Assembly: GCF_023159225.1 (NCBI RefSeq)
Contig: NC_063172.1
Coordinates: 61,128,828-61,192,827, forward strand
Length of the DNA stretch: 64,000 nt
Source: Perognathus longimembris pacificus
Taxonomy: Eukaryota > Chordata > Mammalia > Rodentia > Heteromyidae
Direction of reading: 5' to 3'
The notes under the pieces: model-generated
What the model was told of the DNA's origin: nothing
The model's database searches: none
Seen by the model: the letters and a program-made list of their open reading frames with translations, nothing else
Part shown: positions 21,099-30,969 of the stretch, piece by piece
Position numbering within the stretch: the first letter of the stretch is position 1
Layout: each line of letters opens with the position of its first letter
Program-made: the position numbers and the translations under genes

Positions 21099-21318
21099 GG
21101 GGCTGGGGATATAGCCTAGTGGCAAGAGTGCCTGCCTCGGATACACGAGGCCCTAGGTTCGATTCCCCAGCACCACATATACAGAAAGCGGCCAGAAGCG
21201 GCGCTGTGGCTCAAGCGGCAGAGTGCTAGCCTTGAGCGGGAAGAAGCCAGGGACAGTGCTCAGGCCCTGAGTCCAAGGCCCAGGACTGGCCAAAAAAAAA
21301 AAACAACAAACAAACAAC
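21099..21318 (+). mobile_element. IDL-Geo SINE, youngest subfamily, nested in B1
   Basis: Full dimer with the young markers GGATACACGAGGCCCTAGG and GAGCGGGAAGAAGCC. The exact TSD AAAAAATGGCAAATTC lies at 21083-21098 and 21319-21334. The tail is A-rich with CAA units. Confidence 0.95.
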
Positions 21319-21376
21319 AAAAAATGGCAAATTCAAGGTCCTCCTGAGCTACATAGTGAGACCCTGTCTCAAATAT

Positions 21377-21534
21377 GGAGGGAAGGAAGGAAGGAAGGAA
21401 GGAAGGAAGGAAGGAAGGAAGGAAGGAAGGAAGGAAGGAAGGAAGGAAGGAAGGAAGGAAGGAGAGGGAGGGAAGGAGGGAGGGAGGGAGGGAGGGAGGG
21501 AGGGAGGGAGGGAGGGAGGGAGGGAGGGAGGGAG
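21377..21534. repeat. (GGAA)n then (GGGA)n polypurine tract
   Basis: About 158 bp of pure purine, GGAA units to about 21470 then GGGA units. It occupies the place of the B1 A tail. Confidence 0.95.
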
Positions 21535-21670
21535 CAAAAGATTCTCACTTCAGTGTGGCTCCTTTCTGAATGGAGGAAACAAATCCTCATGATTTGACTG
21601 ACCAAGTTTTCCAGTAAAGAGAATAAGAAGCAACAGGGAATAGTCTACAGAGAAGAAATTAGCCAACACA

Positions 21671-22632
21671 TGGGATTGTAAACTGGTGCAGCCACTCTGG
21701 CAAGCAGTATGGAGATTCCTCAGAAGGCTAAATATAGAACTCCCCTATGACCCAGCAGCCCCACTTTTGGGTATCTATCCAAAAGACCACAAACAAAATC
21801 ACAGTAATGCCACCAGCACAACAATGTTCATCGCAGCACAATTTGTCATAGCGAGAATCTGGAAACAACCCAGATGCCCCTCCGTAGACGAATGGACCAG
21901 GAAAATGTGGTACATATACACAATGGAATTTTATGCCTCTATCAGAAAGAATGACATTGCCCCATTCGTAAGGAAATGGAAGGACTTGGAAAAAATTATA
22001 CTAAGTGAAGTGAGCCAGACCCAAAGAAACATGGACTCTATGGTCTCCCTTATTGGGAATAATTAGTACAGGTTTAGGCAAGTCATAGCAGAGCATCACA
22101 AGAGCCCAATAGCTATACCCTTATGAACACATAAGAGGATGCTAAGTGAAATGAACTCCATGTTATGGAAACGATTGTTATATCACAGTTGTAACTACTT
22201 TCAATGTCCCATGTGTATCTGTAGCTTCTATTATTGATGATGTTCTTGTATCACCTTCCTATGGTTGTACCTACACTATCTCTGTAATCTTAGCTGGGTA
22301 CATTGGAAACCATGTATACTGGTATTAGAACTAGGAAAGTGAAAGGGAATACCAAAATTGAGAGACACAGGGTAAAAAAAGACAAACAACTACAAAAGCA
22401 ATACTTGCAAAACTGTTTGGTGTAAGGGAACTGAACACCTCATGGGGGGAAAGGGAAAGGGGGAGGAGGGGGGGGTATGAGGGACAAGGTAACAAACAGT
22501 ACAAGAAATGTATCCAATGCCTAACGTATGAAACTATAATCTCTCTGTACATCAGTTTGATAATAAAAATTTGAAAAAAGAAAAAAAATTTGGAAAAATA
22601 AAAAATAAATTTAAAAAAAAAAGTAAAAAAAA
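21671..22632 (+). mobile_element. LINE-1, 5'-truncated, with end of ORF2 and 3' UTR
   Basis: The first part encodes the last ~131 residues of L1 ORF2p in one open frame to TAG at 22064-22066 (WRFLRRLNIELPYDPAAPLL and KMWYIYTMEFYASIRKNDIA are typical of the C-terminal region). The 3' UTR of subfamily A follows, with a G-rich tract at 22444-22483 and an A tail. The exact 15-bp TSD AAATTAGCCAACACA (21656-21670 and 22633-22647) fixes both ends. The uninterrupted frame suggests a fairly recent insertion. It is not able to move by itself. Confidence 0.95.
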
Positions 22633-22865
22633 AAATTAGCCAACACACAAGAGACTAACAGATATGGACACAGAAAGGCCTGGCTTCATCTAAGTATCTT
22701 GGGTAGATTACAACAGAATTTAAAGGACAATGGTCTAGATGATTCCGTTCAGGTTCCTGTTTCCAACATCTGTGGTTTGGGGTATCTGCATCGGCAATGT
22801 TGGAGCATTTGGTTGCAAGTGCAGAATCCTGGGCGTGGGAGCCAATGTATTCAGGAGTCTGTATT

Positions 22866-23080
22866 TTAGCTTTGTGGCAGTACTGCGGTTCAACTCAGGG
22901 TATCATACTTACTTGGCTTTCTTGCTCAGCTGTGCTCTATCACTTGAGCCATGACTCCAGACTCACTTTTTTGCTGGTTAATTTGGAGATGGAGTCTAGC
23001 CAATTGTTCTACCTACACTGGCTTTATACCACTATCGAACCAGCCTCTTGGGGCATGAGCTACTTGTACCCATCCACAAG
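22866..23080 (-). mobile_element. B1-Geo SINE, antisense, diverged
   Basis: GCGGTTCAACTCAGGGTATC, CTCTATCACTTGAGCCATGAC and GTTAATTTGGAGATGGAG mark the Geo tail and linker. The B1 head is degraded. Confidence 0.68.
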
Positions 23081-23267
23081 CACACTGTACTTAAACCTTA
23101 TTGAATCTGTCTCATCTCCAAAAATGTGGATGATAGTATCATTGCCTCATGTAAGGGTGGTACACATTAAACAGAAGTCATTCATTTTTTGGCTTTTTCT
23201 GAATTGGACCTGCTATAGCTAGAGGGAATATTTAATAGAACAAGGGGGAAAGTACCATGTGCCCAAG

Positions 23268-23350
23268 CTAAGGGCATCTAGCCCAGTGACAGAGCATGTG
23301 CAGAGCCTACACATAGCTCTAGGTCCAATTCCTAGCACTAAAACATAAAA
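23268..23350 (+). mobile_element. ID SINE, diverged
   Basis: TAGCCCAGTGACAGAGCATG then TAGGTCCAATTCCTAGCAC and an A-rich end. Confidence 0.65.
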
Positions 23351-23727
23351 TAAGATTTCATTCCTTCATTCATTCATTATATACCAGTCTATCATTTCCA
23401 ACTAAGAGTAAAGTCCTTTTGAGGACAAACTAGAGAATGAGTCTTTCTAACCCAAAAGTCATGCCACTAAACTCCAACATCATTTCAAGACACAGAGTAG
23501 AGGGCCATGAAATGAGAACATAACTTCCATAATTCCAAAAATCCGTTGATCTGCACACCATGTTTGCATTTCTGTTTCTAAATCTCAATTCTATAGGATG
23601 AATAGCACGTGCAGAATTCCAGAAAGGAAAACTACTGCCTTTGAGAAAAATGTGCTGGGACATATGTTCTTCTTCTCTGGGTGCATGATGCCAGCGGATT
23701 TTCAGGAGTTAAAGAAAAGGAATACAC
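23351..23727. other. Low-copy sequence
   Basis: Nothing recognised. Confidence 0.4.
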
Positions 23728-24080
23728 ACAGGTGCTGATAGCTCATCCATGTGATCCGAGCTACAGAAGGCTGAGATCTGCAAGATCATGATTCAAGACC
23801 AGCCCAGACAGAAAAGTCCTTGAAATTCCGTCTTCAAAGTAAACAGCAAAGCCATATGAGGGCGACTCTCGCTTGTCATCCTGGCTGCTCAGGAGGTTAA
23901 GATCTAAAGATCGCAGTTTGATGACAGACAGAAAAATCCAAGAGATTCTTATCTCCAATAAGCCAGCAAAAAATTCAAAAGCGGAGGTGTGGCTCAAGAG
24001 ATGGAACACCAGACTTGAGCAAAAAAGCTAAAGGACAGTGTGAGGCCCTGAGTTCAAGCCTCAGTACTAGAAACAAACAA
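23728..24080 (+). mobile_element. B1 unit followed by a B1-Geo SINE
   Basis: A first B1 unit (23728-23848, GAAGGCTGAGATCTGCAAG) is followed by a second complete B1 head and Geo tail (23850-24080, CAGGAGGTTAAGATCTAAAG, GTGTGGCTCAAGAGATGG, CCTGAGTTCAAGCCTC) with an A-rich tail. It may be two insertions or a three-part element. Confidence 0.7.
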
Positions 24081-24109
24081 ACAAATAAATAAATAACCAA
24101 TCAACAATG

Positions 24110-24185
24110 AACTGGACTGGTAAAATCACAGACATGAGCAAGAAAGCTAAGTACATGACCCTGAGTTCAAATCCCAGGATGGGGA
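24110..24185 (+). mobile_element. Geo-type tail, 5'-truncated
   Basis: GAGCAAGAAAGCTAAG then CCTGAGTTCAAATCCCAGG is the B-box half of the Geo monomer alone. Confidence 0.5.
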
Positions 24186-24264
24186 AAGAGTGAGGAGGAG
24201 CAAGAGGAGGAGGAGAAAAGGAGAAGTAGACAAAATACACCTCTCAACCAGACCTAGTTTCTGA

Positions 24265-24553
24265 GACTGGCCATGTTAGGAATCTTTCTACTTTTGGATT
24301 GTTACTGCAATGCTCACCCTAAATTGAGAGTGGGAATTACGCCCCATGGATTAGCACTGGATACCTCGCAAATACGGGACGCACAGCCACACTTACGGTC
24401 CAGGTTCTCTAGAGCTAGGGAAGAAGCCAAGCATGACATTTCTTTTTCCTCTGTTTCCCATTTCAGCGTCTGGCTTCCTGTTGAGTTGCAGGCTGCTGCT
24501 ATTCCTTTGTAAATAACCCTCTGAAATTAAACAACTGAGAGGGGAAAAAAAAA
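24265..24553 (+). other. Unclassified segment ending in ATTAAA and an A run
   Basis: Not similar to any element I know. It ends CTGAAATTAAACAACTGAG followed by GGGG and an A10 run, which could be a poly-A signal and tail of an old retroposed transcript or LTR-derived sequence. No TSD found. Confidence 0.25.
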
Positions 24554-24684
24554 GACTTCTTGAATGTGGTTGTGGTAGCTTTGAACACTTCCAACCCGGA
24601 GGACAGAGTCACCTCCTCAACGTGAAGTGGGTTGAGAACAGAGAGCATGGTGTTGCGAGTAACACAGGAAGACAATTAAATAAT

Positions 24685-24915
24685 TGGAAAATAAAACCTT
24701 TGGGGAAGGGCTGAAGGAAATAAGATATTTAGCCTGGAGAAGAGAAGGCTGAGGAATGACCTAATTATAGGCTTCAAGTACATGAAGAATTAATCAACAG
24801 CAGATGGTGGCCAGCTGTTTTCAATTCCCATTGAATACAGTACAACAGAAAATTGGCTTAGAGGGTAATAGAAAGGATTTAGGATTGATAAAAGAAGGAA
24901 TTTACTGGGTTTTGA
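24685..24915 (+). mobile_element. CR1/L3-like LINE fossil
   Basis: TTTAGCCTGGAGAAGAGAAGG then CTTCAAGTACATGAAG, and later GGATTTAGGATTGATAAAAG, follow the order of the 3' coding end of CR1-clade LINEs, which are fossils in mammals. Confidence 0.5.
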
Positions 24916-25371
24916 GGGTCACACAGGTTAAGAGGAGATAGACTCTGTTACTGAGGGGAGTGACAGCCACTCCTTCCCTGAGGTTTGCTGATGTGGATTG
25001 GTTTGTGTGAGTGCACTGAGGGGGAAAGAGCCGGATTCTGCTGTGGAGAAGCCAGCCCAGGGCCCTGGTGCTTCCCGCCACCTGCTGCTTGGCTTCCTTT
25101 TTTGTTTTCTGTGACTCATGACCACACCAAGGGGCAGTGATCAAGTGCCAAGTGTGTATTGAGAGATGAAGGAAAATTACATAGATTCCACTTTTTACCT
25201 CCCAACTTTAGAAGTTTGACACTTCTAAGTATGTACTGCGGTTGTGAGTGCCAGACACTGCTCCAGGCATAGGAGGACAGCTGGGTGACTCGGGGCTGCT
25301 TTCCACAACACTGGGTGGTTGCGTCAGGGTATAAAGGGAGTCAAGAAGACAGTATGAAATATTGATTTTTA
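24916..25371. other. Low-copy sequence
   Basis: No element recognised. Two overlapping minus-strand openings of 65-80 codons have no similarity I know. Confidence 0.45.
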
Positions 25372-25581
25372 CAAAAGCATAGGAAATGACTCACCCCTGT
25401 AATCCTAGCTACTCAGGAGGCTGAGATCTAAGGATCAGTCCAAGCTAGCCATGGCAGGAAAATCAGAGAGACTCTATCATCAAAAAGCCACAAGTGGAGC
25501 TGTGGCTCAAAGAGTACAGTGCTGGCCTTAAGGAAAAAGGCTCAAGGACAGCGCCCGAGCCCTGAGTTGAAGCCCTAGGAC

Positions 25582-25584
<3 letters not shown>
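25372..25584 (+). mobile_element. B1-Geo SINE
   Basis: CCTGTAATCCTAGCTACTCAGG, GGAGCTGTGGCTCAAAGAG and CCCTGAGTTGAAGCCC. Its end ACCAGCACACAC passes straight into a CA repeat. Confidence 0.85.

Positions 25585-25637
<53 letters not shown>
25585..25637. repeat. (CA)n microsatellite at a SINE tail
   Basis: About 26 CA units with one TA near the end. Confidence 0.95.
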
Positions 25638-25641
<4 letters not shown>

Positions 25642-25905
25642 CACTGTTAGAGAAAAGTGTCAGCTTTTAGACCTAAATGACAAGAATCCATATTTTCATT
25701 CCTCAGACACTAAGCAACAAGTAGAAAAATATAGGCCAATGGTGTCTTAGCTTCTCTCTCTCTCTTCCTTGTGTCTCCCAGACTCTTTTGACCTTAAACT
25801 AAAAAGGTGAAAGAATCCTAGAGGTTTAAATACACTCTAATCCAAGTCACCAAGACAGAAGAAATGGAAACAAAAACTTCCCCTTACTAGTAAAACATAT
25901 GTTTA
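25638..25905. other. Low-copy sequence
   Basis: Nothing recognised. Confidence 0.4.
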
Positions 25906-26010
25906 TGCTGGGCATGGTGGTACATGCCTCTAATCTCAGGACTCAGGAGGCTGGGGCAGGAAGTAAACAGCTTGCCTAGGCTATAATGTGAAATCCTGTC
26001 TCCAAAAACT
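25906..26010 (+). mobile_element. B1 monomer SINE
   Basis: GCTGGGCATGGTGGTACATGCC through GGCTATAATGTGAAATCCTG, no Geo tail. Confidence 0.75.
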
Positions 26011-26474
26011 GAAGACACACATTTGCAGAAATGATCTTCTGTGCAACATGAATCTACTAGGACTGGCAGTGAAAGGAATTGATGACAAAGGCATCAGTAC
26101 TAAATAAGTCACTCTGAATTCAGGAGAGGATGCCAAGTATAAAGAGAGCTAGTGAGAGAGAATCCCAAACCTAGCTATGTCGCTAATTAGTACCGGTCAC
26201 TTAATGTGAAAGGAGACAAAACAGCAAAGTCAGCTGCAGAGGACTGCAGATCCCAGCTGCCCTGGAGGCTGTTGCAAATCAAAGATCCTCCTTGGCACAG
26301 CAAGGGGGAAGTCTGCAGTTCTGTTGGCAGTTCAACCTGAAACAATGCCACTACCAGCCAGCACATCCACTGCCTTTCTGTGGAATCACAACTTAGGGCT
26401 TTTGTATTGGAGGAACAGTGAAGACTCAGGTGATGGTAACTGGTTATGCAGTAATGAGTTGTGTGTGAAGAACA
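26011..26474. other. Low-copy sequence
   Basis: Nothing recognised. Confidence 0.4.
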
Positions 26475-26545
26475 AAGCCTCAATCTCTTCACCTGTAAAA
26501 TGGAAATGATAAAGGTAAATCATACCCATAATAACATGTGATATT
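26475..26545 (+). mobile_element. MIR SINE fossil, 3' part
   Basis: CTCAATCTCTTCACCTGTAAA then ATGGAAATGATAAAGGTAAA, the MIR 3' half. Confidence 0.6.
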
Positions 26546-26716
26546 CTAGCCTAAGGCAGAGCCAGGCAGGTGCTCAATTGTCAGGGTAAACTCCAAGTCC
26601 CTGCTTTGTTTTACTGTAACTACCAAATGCACCTGTGCATCAAAGTGTACAGAAAGACCAAAACTATGAAGACTGGGCAATGCAGAGAGGGGAAGACACA
26701 CATAAATATAAAAGTA

Positions 26717-26763
26717 TACACATATGTGTGTGTGTATATATATATATATATACACATATATAT
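26717..26763. repeat. (CA/TG)(TA)n repeat
   Basis: TGTG followed by about nine TA units and ACACATATA. Confidence 0.9.
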
Positions 26764-26853
26764 AATTCAAGTAGAATCATGTCATAATTTCTTCTCTCAG
26801 AGAGCTCAGATTCAAAGTAGTCACGAAAGAGTAACTATAGCAAGCTGTGTGAT

Positions 26854-26914
26854 AGAAACTGAGTCAAGGAAAAGTAGGAGCATCTGCCTCCAATCCCAAC
26901 ATCCTATATTTCCA
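26854..26914 (+). repeat. Left copy of a 61-63-bp direct repeat (candidate long TSD)
   Basis: It runs from AGAAACTGAGTCAAGG to CCTATATTTCCA and matches 27941-28003 with about four substitutions and one 2-base indel. The two copies bracket the L1-derived block 26915-27700. Confidence 0.85.
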
Positions 26915-27705
26915 CAGCTTTCGTCCCTCATAGGGAATAGCTAGTACATGAATAGGCTAGTCATGGTAGAAGACCAAAATACCCCCAATAGCTACACCCA
27001 TATGACCACATAAGAAGATGCCAAGTGAAATGAACTCCACATTATGGAAACAAGAGTTATACCACTGTTGTAATTATTGTCAACATGCCATGTGGACTTA
27101 TACTACTTTTTTTCTATTTTTCCTTGTCTGTTTGTTTGACTGATTGGTTTGCTTAGTTTTGTTTCTCTTGTAATCCCTTACTGTGGCTATACCCTCGCTA
27201 CCACTGTATCACATCCGAGTACCCTGGATACTGTTTATATGGGTATTAGAACTGGGGAAGGGAGAGGGAATACCAAAATTGAGAGACAAAGAACAAAAAG
27301 ACAAACCACTCAAAAAGCAACACTTAAAAAACCATTTGGTGTAAACCAACTGCACAACTCTTGGGGGAAGAGGGGAAGGGGGAGGGGGAAATGAGGGAGG
27401 AGGTAACAAGTAGAACAAGAAATGTACTCACTGCCTTTCATATGAATCTGTAACCCCTCTGTATCACATTTTGACAATAAAGACAAAAAAGAATTTAAAA
27501 AATTAAAAAAAACACAAGAGAGAGAGATAAAGCAGATAGGGTAAAATAATTTAGAACAGATTCTCAGTGCTGTACACCTTTCTATATTCCATTAAAATGG
27601 CAGTTGTTTTTCTTCCACTTGGACAAGAATTGTACTCACTATCTTACCTATGTAACTGTGACCCCTCTGTGCATCACCTTGACAAAAAAATTAAATTAAA
27701 AAAAA
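26915..27705 (+). mobile_element. L1 3' end with candidate 3' transduction
   Basis: It opens with the last ORF2 codons (SLIGNS-stop, about 26926-26943). The L1 3' UTR of subfamily A follows, with a G-rich tract at 27363-27403, and an A-rich end near 27475-27512. About 110 bp of other sequence then leads to a second L1 3' terminus (27621-27690) and a second A tail at about 27690-27708. The 61-63-bp direct repeat lies outside both tails, which fits a read-through transcript inserted as one piece. Confidence 0.7.
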
Positions 27706-27714
27706 AAGAAACTG

Positions 27715-27936
27715 GGGGCTGGGAATATGGCCTAGTGGGCAAGAGTGCTTGCCTCCTACACATGAAGCTCTTGGTTCGATTCCCCAGCACCACATATATG
27801 GAAAACGGCCAGAAGGGGCGCTGTGGCTCAGGTGGCAGAGTGCTAGCCTTGAGCGGGAAGAAGCCAGGGACAGTGCTCAGGCCCTGAGTCCAAGGCCCAG
27901 AACTGGCCAAAAAAAAAAAAAAAAAAAAAGAAAAAG
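27715..27936 (+). mobile_element. IDL-Geo SINE, young-type Geo half
   Basis: GGGGCTGGGAATATGGCC start, GAGCGGGAAGAAGCC marker, long A/AAAAG tail. The TSD AAAAAGAAACTG (about 27703-27714 and 27937-27948) lies in the end of the L1 A tail plus the right copy of the long direct repeat. Confidence 0.93.
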
Positions 27937-27940
27937 AAAA

Positions 27941-28003
27941 AGAAACTGATTCAAGGAAATGTAGAGGAGCACCTGCTTCCAATCCCAACATCCTATATTT
28001 CCA
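27941..28003 (+). repeat. Right copy of the 61-63-bp direct repeat
   Basis: It runs from AGAAACTGATTCAAGG to CCTATATTTCCA, 63 bp, the partner of 26854-26914. The IDL-Geo insertion separates it from the L1 A tail. Confidence 0.85.
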
Positions 28004-28359
28004 GTATTTCTTTTATGTACTGGCACTACATATGGGGCTACACCTTACCTAAAAGAAGACTTTAGAAATACCTTGCATATGTTTGGTTACTTGGTAACAA
28101 AGATATACTTCTGGCCTTTCTCTTGGCCATCATGGAGCTTACATGCTAGTGGAAAAGGTAGAAAGAAGACAAGTGAGTCAATCACATGAAATAATGAGTA
28201 GTGCTTGAACAACAATAGTAACTCACTTGAAGGGATCAGAGCGAGGCTTGATGAGGAGTGGCTATTTGACATAGCACAAGGCCAGTGAAAGCCCTTCTAT
28301 AAACACTGTAAAGACTTGCATAAAGTAAGGCAAACAACCATGTAAACATGAGAAATGTT
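28004..28359. other. Low-copy sequence
   Basis: Nothing recognised. Confidence 0.4.
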
Positions 28360-28605
28360 CCCAGTAGGTGCTGGTGACTCACCCTGTAATCCTAGCTACA
28401 CAGGAGGCTGAGATCTGAGGATCGAGGTTCAAAGTCAGCCTGGACAGCAAGGTCTGTGAGACTCTTATCTCCAGTAAACTACTAAAAGAGTCAGAAGTGG
28501 AGCTGTGACTCAAGTAGTACAGCGCTAGCTTTGCACATAATAAGCTCAGGACAGAGCTCAGGCTCTTTTCAAGCCTCAGGCACTGCAGAAAACAATTGAA
28601 AAATG
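28360..28605 (+). mobile_element. B1-Geo SINE
   Basis: CCTGTAATCCTAGCTACACAGG, GGAGCTGTGACTCAAGTAG and TTTTCAAGCCTCAGGCACTG. The Geo B-box region carries a small deletion. Confidence 0.82.
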
Positions 28606-28609
28606 AGAA

Positions 28610-28857
28610 GAGCATTTCAGGTCAAAGGAGGAGCAAATGCAAACAGCCTACATTCAGAGTTTGTAGAACAAGTGCTAGGAGATAGGTGAGCAAGGGGGAA
28701 ATAATAGGAAACGAAAGAGCAAACTGAGCAAGGAATTGGCTACACAGGACCTGATAGGCCCCAATAAAGAACTTGAATTGGATTTTACATGTGACAGAAA
28801 GTCACGTTTTTAGGTAGAGAGTGCTCTTATCTAACATTTTAAAATTTTAGGCTGTGG
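28610..28857 (+). repeat. Possible ancient mammalian repeat, continuing after the IDL-Geo
   Basis: The run GCATTTCAGGTCAAAGGAGG, ACAGGACCTGATAGGCCCC and GAACTTGAATTGGATTTTAC resembles a widespread fossil repeat of placental mammals whose name I cannot assign. It may continue at 29080-29150 after the SINE. Confidence 0.4.
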
Positions 28858-29062
28858 GGGGCTGGGGATATAGCCTAGTGGCAAGAGTGCCTGCCTCGGA
28901 TACACGAGGCCCTAGGTTCGATTCCCCAGCACCACATATACAGAAAACGGCCAGAAGCGGTGCTGCGGCTCAAGTGGCAGAGTGCTAGCCTTGAGCGGGA
29001 AGAAGCCAGGGACAGTGCTCAGGCCCTGAGTCCAAGGCCCAGGACTGGCCAAAAAAAAAAAA
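28858..29062 (+). mobile_element. IDL-Geo SINE, youngest subfamily
   Basis: Near-identical to the 21099 and 61376 copies. TSD AAAATTTTAGGCTGTGG (28841-28857 and 29063-29079). Confidence 0.95.
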
Positions 29063-29204
29063 AAAATTTTAGGCTGTGGGAATGCATCTAAAGAAGGAAG
29101 AGTAAATGAAAGACGATCATTTAAAATTGCAAAGGAAACATCCAATTGGCCAAACACATGCCATATGCCAGCCAACAAGTACCTGGCTTCTAAAGAGAAG
29201 GACA

Positions 29205-29440
29205 GCTTGATGCCAGTGGCTCCAGTCTGTAATCCCAGCTACTCAAGAGGCTGAAATCTGGGGATCACAGTTCTTAGGCAGAAAAGTTTGTGAGACTCTT
29301 CAATTAACCACTAAAAAGGCTGGAAGTAGAGCTGTGGTTCAAGTCGCAGACCTCTCGCCTTGAGCAGCTGAAGCTCGGGGATAGCACGTAGGCCCTGAGT
29401 TCAAGCCCAAGGACTGGCACTAAAAACAAAAATAAAAAGT
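29205..29440 (+). mobile_element. B1-Geo SINE
   Basis: TGTAATCCCAGCTACTCAAGAG head, CAATTAACCACTAAAAAGGC linker, GCTGTGGTTCAAGTCGC and CCCTGAGTTCAAGCCCAAGG tail, A-rich end. A weak TSD (AGAGAAGGACAG / AAGTGAAGGTCAG) is possible. Confidence 0.83.
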
Positions 29441-30239
29441 GAAGGTCAGAGTCCCAACAAACTGCACATGGGAGCAGAGTCATTCATTCCCAACAGGGAA
29501 GGTGGTCGGAACTATGAAGAAAATGACAAGTCTCACAGGGCTTCATGACTAAATGAGTCAGTGAAGAGAGGGGGAAAAGCACATTGAGAGTAGGCTCCTA
29601 TCTATGCTAAGGTATATGGTGACTTCTGTTATCAAGGTAGGAAAGCCAGAGGGCAGAGCTATTTTGAGAGGAGATGACCTGAGAGCTACAAGGGCAGAAT
29701 CACAGATGCAGAAGTGAAACAGAGGTCCGTGGAGAGATAAAGAGAATTCTACTCAAGCACCAGAACACACCAAAACATTAGAAGTTGCTAAAGGAAATGA
29801 TTTTTTTTTTAAATGAAGAAGTCAGGAGAAAGAAAGAACCAGGACTGGTCAATAGTGTCAAATGCTGTAGAGAAAATGCAGGGAATCCCCCTGAAGTTGG
29901 CCACCATGCCCTGGGTATCCCCATAATGTCATACTTAGCATGTACACTCTTAAGTGCTTAACTCCCAGCTCACCACAGCTTCAGGAGGTCAACGATCATT
30001 TCTATTTTCGTTATCATTGAACCCACCCTACACACCGAGCAACATTATGCTTGATTTTCAGAAGCACCACATAAATATCTGCTGAATTAGCATACAGGTG
30101 GCTATTCATTTCCCAGTTGTTCTGGAACAGTAAGAGCAAGCCTAGTCACAACTAGCCTACATGTGAATGAGTAATGAAGAAATAAAGAAGTTTATAATAC
30201 ATCTCGCATCGGATGAGGATGTATGATTTAAAAAGACCC
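29441..30239. other. Low-copy sequence
   Basis: About 0.8 kb with no recognisable repeat, RNA or exon. Confidence 0.45.
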
Positions 30240-30475
30240 TATGTCATTGGCTGCTGGCTTTCATCTGTCATCCTAGCTACTCAGGAAACTGAGATCTGAG
30301 GATCACAGTTTGAAGCCAGTCTGGGCATGAGCATCTATGAGACTCTTATCTTCAATAAACTTTTAAAAAGAAGAAGAAATGGAAGAAGTAGAGCTATAGC
30401 TTAAGGGGTATAGTGCTAGCCTTGAACAAAGAAAGCTCAGGGACAGCACAAGTCCAGTCACAAGAAAATAAAATA
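30240..30475 (+). mobile_element. B1-Geo SINE
   Basis: CATCCTAGCTACTCAGGAAAC, GAGCTATAGCTTAAGGGG and an end lacking most of the B box. Confidence 0.75.
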
Positions 30476-30495
30476 CATGTTGGAGCACAGTTTGT

Positions 30496-30592
30496 TCTCT
30501 CTCTCTCTCTCTCCCTATCTAGTGTGTATGTGTGTGAGTGTGTGTATATATATGTGTGTGTGTGTATATATGTATATATATATATATATATT
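30496..30592. repeat. (CT)n, (TG)n and (TA)n compound repeat
   Basis: CT units, then mixed GTGTGT and TATATA blocks. Confidence 0.9.
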
Positions 30593-30721
30593 CAAAGTGA
30601 AATTCAGTATATTCCTTCAGTGAGTAGAAACTGGAGAGAGTGAGGAGGGTTAAAAGTAGAAATCAATCAGGGACAAAGTTACAGAAAAAATGAGAAGTTT
30701 AGGATTAAGAGCTCAGGCCAA

Positions 30722-30955
30722 AGCTGGGTACAGTGACTCATGCCTGTAATTCTATAATCTGGAGGATAAGATTGGGAGGATAGAGGTTAGGGAACAGCCC
30801 TGGCAAATTCAAGTTTTCAAGACATTTCAGCCATTAAAAAGCAGAGCACAGTAGTGCATGTCTGTCATCCTAGCTACACCGGTAGTACTAATAGGATGAT
30901 ATTGGTCCAGGCTCACCTGGACAAAAGGCAAAATTGTTTAAAAAAATGAAACCAA
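30722..30955 (+). mobile_element. B1 dimer
   Basis: Two B1-type units in a row (GCTGGGTACAGTGACTCATGCC at 30724 and GCACAGTAGTGCATGTCTGTC near 30848) ending in an A-rich run. No tRNA-like tail is visible, so it may be a truncated copy of the three-part SINE. Confidence 0.6.
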
Positions 30956-30969
30956 AAGATGTTAGAGGA

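Larger units (their letters stand above)
21025..21535 (+). mobile_element. B1 monomer carrying a nested IDL-Geo and an expanded tail
   Basis: The B1 sequence is 21025-21098 (AGCTGGGTATGGTGTGGCTC) plus 21335-21376 (GAGCTACATAGTGAGACC). The TSD AAAAGATTCTCACTTCA lies at 21008-21024 and 21536-21552, outside everything, so the nested IDL-Geo and the purine tract all sit inside this one original insertion. Confidence 0.9.

Noticed and set aside
21377..21534. Proteins read from the purine tract (KEGR or LPPS repeats)
   Set aside because: They are translations of (GGAA)n/(GGGA)n microsatellite DNA with no coding evidence.
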